The notes under the pieces were generated by a model. That model made no database searches and had not been told where the DNA came from. It was given only the letters and a program-made list of their open reading frames with translations. A stretch of DNA of 64,000 bases from Lunularia cruciata. Taxonomy: Eukaryota; Streptophyta; Marchantiopsida; Lunulariales; Lunulariaceae. The stretch is from contig OX419759.1 of the NCBI GenBank assembly GCA_948567375.1, positions 16,646,744 to 16,710,743 of the forward strand, in the 5' to 3' direction. This document shows, piece after piece, positions 55,497-64,000 of the stretch; the stretch's first letter is position 1; each line of letters starts with the position of its first letter. A program made the position numbers and the translations under genes.

Positions 55497-58400
55497 ATGA
55501 ATGAGACTCCGGAGTTGTTGTTTGCAACTTCGGTGCATTCCCGGGATAAACCGCCAGGAAGGATTGGTGGTTGCGTGGGCACATTTCTTCAGCTCTTCGA
55601 CTGGAATCCGAGGAAACGTCTATTTTCTACCAAGAGACTCCCAGCAGGTACATGTTCTCACAACGTAGTGTACTTGTGATATTCGCGGTCCGGGTTACTT
55701 TGTAACCCGGACCGGTAGTCAGTCCCGTTTCCCCTACCGAAGATATCCCCTTGCTTTAGCAGTCGGATGCTTTTAGATTGTGTGGCGAATGAAGGAAGCC
55801 GAGAATAGTCGAGCGACCACACGTGTCTAATCACTCTAACGTAAATAGCCCAACTCAGCATAGAACTGAAAAGCTTTACATAAGTCTTAGAGGATATTTA
55901 CGTAATAGAACTGACAGTTGTGTTGAGTCCTGGTACAATAAACCGTTTCTTGGTCTCCGAACGTGTGCATCCCGTGACTGCCCAGTCTCCACTTCGCACT
56001 CCACTGATAGATTGGCACCGCGCAGACTGCGCGGTCTTCGGTGACCACGAAGATCTGCGACTCTCATGCAGTTTCAGCACAGTGCCATGCGTTTCATGTG
56101 GATCTGATCTCACAAAACTGTCTCTTGTGCTCTGATTTTCAGAACGCCCGCGGAAGCCTACGAAGAAAAAATTCAAGGATGAACGGATGCCGGTGGCAAA
56201 ACTATTACTGGTATGCATGTGGTATTTATTGTTTTCGACTTGATATGGGTGATCATTAGATTGTGAGCATCCACGGACACAATCTCATACGTATTCTTCT
56301 TGTTCTCAGCTTGCGGACGAAGAGAATCGAGGGGGCTTTCCTTCGCCAAAGAAGTTGTCCGCAGCGGGGGTATCTGTTTCTGGTGGGGACCGCGCCAAAG
56401 ACAACGGGGATGAGCATACAGGGAAAAGAGTGCCAGGTGTGGTGGCCAGGTTAATGGGACTAGAGTCTTTACCTGAATGCCACTATGGAAACGAGGGAAA
56501 GGAATCGCCTGTGCATCCAAAGATGTCACCTGTAAGAATTGCTCCACCTTTTATGATCTCAAAACTGTCGTATCATTGACATCGTCTCATTCAAGGACAG
56601 CTTTGTTGTCATCGTACTTCATCTACATCGGAGGGATGCGATGTATACGCCTAGTTAATGCCGATGAGGCTGATATTTCTTTACTCAGCCGTCTGGTCTA
56701 ACTCATAGCCCAATATGTTTCTCCAGCCAGTGGAGGTCCGTCCTCTTCAGGAGCTCCTACACGCGCGTCAGGAACCGGTATTGCTGCAGGATCTTCTACG
56801 AGAGCGAGAGTACCTTGAGGCAAAAAATCTCTCACTAAAGGAACGACTTGCTGTTCCGGTACCGGGATTTGTGAAGAAATTCCCTTCGGACTCTGCCACC
56901 CAAACGTCTTACTCCCAGCCGAGAGACGGGTTCAAGAAATCCTCTAGGAGTGCTGAGCTTCTGCAGCCGTACTCTGACCAGAAATACCATAAGACTTTGC
57001 GTCCCCTCCGAAGAACTAGCAGGGACATTTCCGATGCAAAGCATCTCATCCTTGCACTGTCTCCTCGTTCAAACGGAGACAGCTTGAGACCCATTTTGCT
57101 CCCATCAAAAGTACATAATAAACTGATGAGTTCCCCCATCAAGTCACCAACGAAAATGGGGAGCAGGAGTGCACGGCTTTTGGAAGCTGCCGTGAAAATC
57201 CTTGAGCCTAGTCTGCAATCGAGCGCCGCGCGAGCTCGCGGTCCACATGTTCGACCGTCGTCAGTGTACACCACTAAAGACTTCAAAGATCTGGAAAGCG
57301 AAGTTGCGAGAGCCGAAGAAAGTCATAGGAAAGAAAGGGTACCGATCGTAGAGAAGAAAGTTGCCATTTCTACAAATGCTGGTCGTGCATTGAAGGGGCA
57401 GAGCATGAGCCGCAGCTGGAATGGCAGGGAAGAAGCAGGTCGAAACAGTCACGATATTAGAAATGGTAGTTCTCTGCATGATGCTCCAGGAAGGAGGCGA
57501 TCCGATCATCAATCCCAGTCAACCACACATTCTAGAACGGCATCTCCAATGAGGAACTCGTCCTCTCACCAGCGAGGTCGAGGAAGCGTTAACAAACACA
57601 CGGCTCCATCCGACGACAGTGCGAAAGTGATGGAAGAAGTCAAGACTGTGGTTCCTCAAGGTTTCGAGGAAGCGTACGAGGGAGGATTGAGGCCTTTGAA
57701 CGTCGGGAGAAGAGAAGAGATTCGACTCGACAAGTATGAGATGGACGATCGAAGAATTTCTGAGAAGCACATAGTTTCTTCTTTGTCTGTTGGCAACAGT
57801 CCTTATTCCGAGAGCAGCGATAGAGGAGCACCATCTTCATTTCATGATCCTCTTCGGCGGAGCGGTAGTACTAAAGAAGGACCGACACCCCCTACCCCAA
57901 CTTCAGCATCTAGGTCCAGGTTTCTTCGCAGCAAAAGCGTCAAAGAAGAGAAAATTTCCAAGTCTTCCGGAGGACAGTTTCCCCACCAGTATAAGCATCA
58001 AAGAGAAAGCAAGATCAAGCTGGAGCAGGGTCAGCAGCCCCCTGCTACATCTGGTGTCGTTGTCAATCAGGAACCTCGCACCAAGGTCGATGCTCCATGT
58101 CCTGATAGAGGTATGGTTTCCGTCCATTCTGCTCTCTTTCAGTTTGCCATAAGAAGTATATCTCCTTTCTAGTGCGAGTAGAACGGTAGAGCTGTTCATT
58201 AGAGAACTTACTGATGAGAAGCTTTATCTCAAGGCTGACTGTCAAATGCACGGAATTGGTATCCCAGCTGTCGATGATTTGGGTGAGGATGCGACTGTCA
58301 TTCTGAAAGGCATGAAGGCCATCAAGACCAAGCCAGACATTCCTCGTAAGCAAGAGCCTCTGGTTGTCCAGGAAGCACCCATAGAGCCGCCACCTGTGGT

Positions 58401-60731
58401 ACCAATCGTACTGGACGATGTCCTTAAGCAAGTTCCTGAAGTAAATGCACCGGCCGCGAATGACTTGAAGGAGGAAACTGGTCCACCCGTCCGCAGCAAT
58501 AGCGGTGGAGGTCTTTTAAGTTACAGCCGACTTTTTGGAGGGCGGAAAGGAAGTTCAGGAGAGCGCAAGAATGACAGCGGCAAAGAGAAAGCAAAATCGC
58601 GGTCTGAAACCTCTCAGAAGAAGAGTGAATCTTCTCTTGTTCGATCTCTGCTGAGGAGGAAAGCTAGTCCCCAGACGAGTCCAACGTCCAGTACATCATC
58701 AGTCCAGTCGACGGACAGGAAGAAGCGTGGGGGTTTGAGGCTATCTCTCTCTTCACAGCCGTCACCCGACGCAAGCGAGTGTGATACACCTGGTTATTTA
58801 TCCGAGGATTGCTCTGTGGAAATGGAGGTAGAATCTCATGCTGTGACTACAGCTGTAGTCATAAATACCGAAGCAGCAATTAAAGAGCGTATAATCTACA
58901 GCGAAAGTGATGACATGAAGATCAAATGCATTGATGATGTATTTCCTGACAAGGCCCCAGTGGACAAGGGATGTTTGAAGCTTCTGGAGGACGAAACAAA
59001 GCGCGGTCTTATAGTAGGATTCGACTGTGTAGATCTCAATGACCAGGGCGTCCGTGGTGGAGCCTTCAAGTATGCTGCTCACCTGATGGATGACTTGAAG
59101 TTGGAAGAGATGTTCTCAACAGGTATTATTAATGGCGGCTCTGGGCGTGGCGGGTTTTCATACAGCCCTCTAGTGGAGCTAGAGGAACCACCACGTTCTT
59201 CCCTGGAGTCCTTTCTCATCGAAACTGCTGCGGAGGTTGAGAAATGTGTGTCTTTCCTGGGAAGAACTAGTGTCGTGTCCTCTCCCGAAGACAGCTCAAT
59301 TGAACAGGATGTTGGTGCCGAAGCCAAGGAACTTCCAAGGGACGATTTGGATACTTCGGAGGAGTTCAAGCCCACGACTAGTGAGGATTTGAATGCACCT
59401 TCAACTCCAGAGGTAAATTTCTTCACCCGGCAATCTGTCTTTAGCTTCCTTATTCATTGTTGCACCCCTTTTCGCAGTTGCAAGGTTTCTCACACGTTCT
59501 ACTTTTTTCTCCCCTCTTTGCAGCTCGCTGAATCCAGGAAGGTAGAGGACAGAGAAGAAGTGAGTGAGCGGGTTTCGAAGAAATTTGCATCCAAAGGGCG
59601 AGTGATGTTACCAGATGAAGAAGATGGGATAGAGGAAGCAGCCTGCGTTTTGGTTGGTAGAGGGGACAGCGGTCAACCAAGCCCTGTCTCTGTCTTGGAA
59701 TGCCCATTCGAAGATGAAACGGCAAGTTCCCAAGGAAATGTTCAAGAAAGCATATGCGGTACGTACTCCCACACTTAATTCTGAGTATACTCACAAACTT
59801 TCTCGTTGTGAATCAAATTCATTCCTCAGTAACGAAGGAAGTAGTTTGATCTGAAGGTTCATTTCTACTCGATGCAGATTTACGTGACGAAGACCTTGAA
59901 GATGATGAGGACCACTTCATAGATGAACTTCTGTACGAATCTGCGGCAGCTCTACAGAAGCCAAGGAAGTTGCGTAGACCGAGGAAGAACCCTGTTGTAA
60001 CTGTCACAGATATCGAAGTATCTCCCGATAGTGGCCGAACTGAGAACGAGAAAATCGTTGGAGCAATTCTGGACATTTCCAGGATTCGGTGTATCGATCC
60101 TTCAGAGTTTGGGTTAGAAGTTGAGAACTCCGAATCTGTTCAAGGAGAGGAGGAAGACTATGTGACGAAGATTCTTGCCCTATGGGAAATGTTTCCCAAT
60201 ATTTCAGATAGTACAGGTGCCGAATTACCCCTAAACCCTGCACTGTTTGACAGGTTAGAATCACAAGAGCGTGCCTTTGCGTGGAACCGCGAGAAAGATG
60301 GGGAAGAGTTAGATACTCGCAAAGACTATCCCCACAGGACATTCAAGCAATGGCAAGGTCTCTGGCTCCATCGCCGACTCCTCTTCGACTCGGTGAACGA
60401 GGCAATGACCCATAGGGTGAAGTATAAGTATCCCGATCCTTGGATCGCCAAACCGGTCCTCAGACCACAGCCGAAAGGGAAGGAGTTGGTGAAGGAAGTT
60501 TACAGGGAAATCAATGACTGGAGGGATGGAACGACGGAGGAATTAGATACCATTATAGAGAAGGATATGAGTAAAGGTCCTGGAAATTGGTCCAATCACA
60601 CCCAGGAAGTCGCAGAAATAGGATTAGAAATTGAAAGGACCATTTTTAGAGTCATGATCGAGGAGTTGGTCACCGAAATGATGGGGATCTCCACCAACAA
60701 AGCAGCAGATTATCCTGTTGGAGCCTATTGA
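55497..60731 (+). CDS. TRM/LONGIFOLIA-like protein (DUF4378), seven exons
   Basis: Exons 55497-55647, 56143-56210, 56310-56531, 56727-58110, 58268-59412, 59524-59758, 59878-60731: 1352 codons plus TGA. All six introns (99-495 bp) have GT-AG borders and phases 1,0,0,1,0,1 that join without a stop. Relatives (TON1-recruiting motif proteins) bring TONNEAU1 and PP2A to microtubules and control cell shape and division plane. Seen here: N-terminal GGCVGTFLQLFDW at 24-36, basic KPTKKKFKDER near 57-67, the family signature VPGVVARLMGLESLP at 114-128, a long Ser/Arg-rich disordered middle, and a C-terminal DUF4378 from about 1160 (EEDYVTKILALWEMF) through RRLLFDSVNEAM at 1234 to the end, where the TON1-binding part lies in relatives. 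The ATG is the first in frame before the conserved N-terminal motif. The intron 59413-59523 is a multiple of three without stops and could be retained. No frame damage. Confidence 0.92.
59413..59523 (+). other. In-frame, stop-free intron of the TRM-like gene
   Basis: 111 bp between CCAGAG|GTAAATTT and CCCCTCTTTGCAG|CTC. Reading through adds 37 codons (VNFFTRQSVFSFLIHC onwards) with no stop. The pyrimidine-rich 3' end and both consensus borders support splicing, but an intron-retaining protein form is possible. Confidence 0.75.
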
Positions 60732-63700
60732 ACTCATCGAATTCCTCACCCCCTACCCAAGCATGATGGGTTACGAAATGTCCTGGCCATTTTGGAGCAA
60801 GTTGTCGGCCCAGCTGGTGTTTTGGGTCCTCTATCCAGACCAGTGGTAACTGTCTGCAAACAGAAGATCTTTACTTTCTGATGTCGGCAGACATTTTGGT
60901 ATCATACACGGAACATTCCCCATTCTCGTCATTGATGGGCTCTGTACATTAAGTGTTGAAATCACAGCTCTTCCTGCCCCGTCTAGTTTGTTCAAAGTTT
61001 CTTCAGGTACATACTATCAAACTGCTTGGCGGAAGGCCACGTGGTGAGCAGCTGGCAGAATATAATATGCTAGTTTACAGAGAATTGTAGTTAAGGGCTT
61101 GTCCATCTGAACATTTGTAAATTGCATATTTCAATCATAGATACTTCGATTCAATATCCTTCACTTGCAGTCGTTTTATCATGATTGTTGGTCCACAGTG
61201 CTAGGTGGTTTGGATTGGGAAAGTTTGGAGTTTCGTTTATGCGACAGTCGAGAAGCTCGTCCTTTGTTAGGGTCCACCGATCGTTGCTGGGGCCTCGAAT
61301 GCGAGCTTTGATTCATTTTGGTTCTGCGTTGACACCTAGCTTGCGCCGCAGTTCAAAACAGATTTCTCGTTGATTAGTGTTATGACAGAAGTTGTTTACC
61401 TTGCATGACTTTTAAGCAATACCTCAGCCAACTTGAACCCAGTTTTCAGTACTTTGGATCGGTAGATTTTGGCAGGCCTGGTCACAAATTGCAGTCACTG
61501 GTTTCTGATAATCCGAAATAGCACCTTTAGATTTATTCCCAAGAGGTCAGCTCATCGGTTTCGGGGAACCGCTACTCTACCTGGTCAAAGGACGATCCCC
61601 ACCACGAATCAAAACATTCTGAGTCCCATCTTCAGTCCAAAGCGTTTCATTATCCCCGCCCACTCCAAAGTTAGCCAACAACTTCCCTCCTTCCATAGTG
61701 CCACCAGTCCATCCTAGTGACGCAACGGCCACATCTCTACCAAGCCGGTAAATGAGAAATTTCCTTGGTACATACAGTAGTGACCGATGTATTTGATCTC
61801 CCGAGTTCTTGGTCATCGCCGTTCGCAGATCCTTTTCTTCTCTCACAGAATAGCGTAATTCATTCAGGAGGCGCAGTTTAATGGGTTGTAGCTTTGCTGA
61901 GAGTTGATCCCTGGTTGTGTCTCCCCACTGCAATTCTCCAACAGTACCGACTCCTAATCACTGTACACGCTACACTGTCACCTCAAAATCGAAGCAGATT
62001 TGCAGGTCTTTGAACCCTTAATCTGTTTATGTCTACTGTTTGTTTGCTCACCGCAAAGAAAGTCCGCATTTGTAGCCTTCTCTGTACACGGGAAGGTTGA
62101 ATTGTGTAAGGTGTTAAACAAATCAGGTTGAGCCACAAGGCCCACGCTCGCTCACATCCAGACTCCTTTTCGGGAAGCCCTCTTGTCAGGATTTGATAGC
62201 ATGGAACCATGAGCGCAGCTTCCATGATCGGCGATCTCCAAATATGTCGAAAGCATACAGTCAGTCTGGCGATGACTGTCTGGCAAAGACGAGAGGAACG
62301 AAAGTCATGACCGACAACTCACGTGTACGAGCTCTGTCCTGATTTTAACTGAATCATAGCGCAACCCTCTGTAGTTTCTGACGGAAGATGAAGACATACA
62401 AAGATCGAGCTTGTTTCACTGACAGAAACAAGCCTATTAAGCCGCACGATAATCTCTTCAGCCGATCGCGTCCACAGACATAAAACTAACCATATACCCT
62501 GCCGATTCACTTAAGCTTGTTCTCATCTTGTTCTACCGCTATTTATAATATATTATGAGACCTTGCAGTGCAGATCTCTGACGTTCGTGCATAATCCAGC
62601 TTGACATTACTGATTGACTCCGAGCACGCAAATCTCACGCAGGCCTGGCCTATTATCATTAATCTTCGGCCCCACCTCTAATGACGTGGACCTGCTTCCA
62701 AGGCTCGCCATCCAGCTTGCCTCTTCTTCCATCCTTCCTCTACGGTAGTCATCGCGCTTTTGGCACTCGTGATTCGTTGTACACCTCGAATGGAACATCC
62801 TTGCATGTTTGCTTGAATGGCTGGTCCTCAATCCCACAATCGCCTGTTTACGCATTTACATTGCTGCTCCATTATATCATAGATCTTCCTAAAGTTCCCA
62901 TGTACTCCTACGAGATCATAATTCCTTTCATTGTATCGTTCTTATTAGCACTGTTTTGTTCCCTCTACATGGTCGAGAAGTTCTCGAAATTCAGTCCTGT
63001 GTTTCATATAGCTTTTATATTTATAAAGTCGGTCAGTTCCACTTGAACCAAGGTGCAAACATTAAGAACTCCATCTGTTTGATGCTCTTGCTGTAAGTAA
63101 CAGTACAGTACTGGGTTTGACATTCAACAATTTGTTGGAAACGTCCTCTCGTTCTCTCGGTTTTGTTGCTCATCTACCCCGCCTGTCATGTCTTGATAGC
63201 CCTCATGCTCGTGCAAGGTCCTTCTGTCGCGTGGTTCTTCCAGCTGTCCGAACTTTACTTGCTCTTACTTTTGTCATTGAATGCACGAGGTCGTCTTCCT
63301 AAACATCATCGTCCGTCAAATAATAGGATTCCGAATCCATCCCTGCAGGGCTCTAGATGCAACCAACGACTTCAGAGGCTTCATATTAAAGTCATCCCCG
63401 GCTTGCAGAGACCACTCGAGTGTTCCACAGTATGAGTACGAGGTAGTACGAGCAATTCAGTCGATGGTCTATGGTAGGATCATAGGACTGCGTTTCTTCC
63501 TCCTGAGGTCCGAATGATTCCAGAGGAAATACTGGAACAACTCTGTTCGATATACTTAAGACATGTTCGATCTTCCTACTCATGTACAATAAATTCCGGA
63601 TCTTGTCCCTTTCTTATACCCTGTATACGGGGTCTGTACAACGCAATCATCCTTCTATTCCTCAAATTTTCATCCAAGATTCTCCAGCCAAGTGTCATTG

Positions 63701-64000
63701 ACTTTGAGAATATGTGCATGGCATGAGGACCAAATCAGTAGAAAGTTCTTCTGACATATACGCCGCGCAGTTGCTGCTAATGCTCAATCTCAATACGTCT
63801 CTAGTCGTCTTCTTCAGTACCCTCCGTTGCACTTAGTGCAATCAATCGTCCACTTCCACTCCTACATTTCACAGCCTGCTCACTTCCGCCCATTTCTCGT
63901 GCTATTTATCATTCACTCGATCTTCTTTCTCGCTTAAACTTCAATTACTTGGATGCTCCCATTCAGATTCAAACCTTCTAGCTTCACTAGCAATAGAAAA
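60732..64000. other. 3' flank of the TRM-like gene, no further gene recognised
   Basis: The first 300-400 bp probably hold the 3' untranslated region; no single canonical AATAAA signal stands out. Short frames on both strands (for example 62681-63046, 63163-63435) carry no motif. No RNA gene is recognised. Confidence 0.5.

Overview
The window looks like nuclear DNA of a land plant, most likely a moss or other bryophyte; a fern or lycophyte is not excluded. The evidence is one intron-split plant-type TON1 RECRUITING MOTIF/LONGIFOLIA (TRM) gene with short GT-AG introns, plant-type Ty3/gypsy and Ty1/copia retrotransposons, and no operon-like or bacterial features. Species-level assignment is not possible from the sequence alone.

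Layout. From 1 to about 25.9 kb lies a nested retrotransposon stack. The oldest recognisable layer is a decayed Ty1/copia element on the minus strand (22803-25870). An unusual Ty3/gypsy element, also minus strand (6513-22802), appears to have landed in it. Its order is gag, protease, a cytosine-C5 DNA methyltransferase (DNMT) domain, reverse transcriptase, RNase H, integrase. That element was then hit three times: by a plus-strand chromodomain gypsy element (1-6512), which cuts its integrase; by a solo LTR of the same chromovirus family (17857-18623, perfect 5-bp target duplication), which cuts the protease-DNMT linker; and by a young, nearly intact gypsy element (7494-15295) with 679-bp LTRs differing at 4 sites and an uninterrupted 1608-codon gag-pol, which cuts its reverse transcriptase. 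The methyltransferase-bearing element is the most interesting object in the window.

From 25.9 to 54 kb there is a gene-poor stretch. It holds a broken RCC1-repeat fragment (about 26.3-27.1 kb), a decayed non-LTR-type reverse transcriptase (38.15-38.9 kb), four copies of a short dispersed repeat in both orientations, a cluster of perfect hairpins with compensating changes (44.25-44.42 kb), a very AT-rich block with an (AT)n(GT)n microsatellite (44.4-46.9 kb), and a tandem duplication at 52.9-53.2 kb. I find no convincing intact host gene there.

From about 54.1 kb onward is the only clear host gene. A GC-rich, CpG-rich, GA-repeat-bearing 5' region leads into a seven-exon TRM/LONGIFOLIA-like gene (55497-60731, 1352 codons). 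All six introns have GT-AG borders and all exon phases join correctly. The last 3.2 kb is 3' flank with no recognised gene.

How the parts relate: the retrotransposons are autonomous parasites whose nesting gives a relative time order, and the host gene presumably encodes a microtubule-associated adaptor. Apart from the young gypsy element and the TRM gene, every coding feature is a pseudogene.
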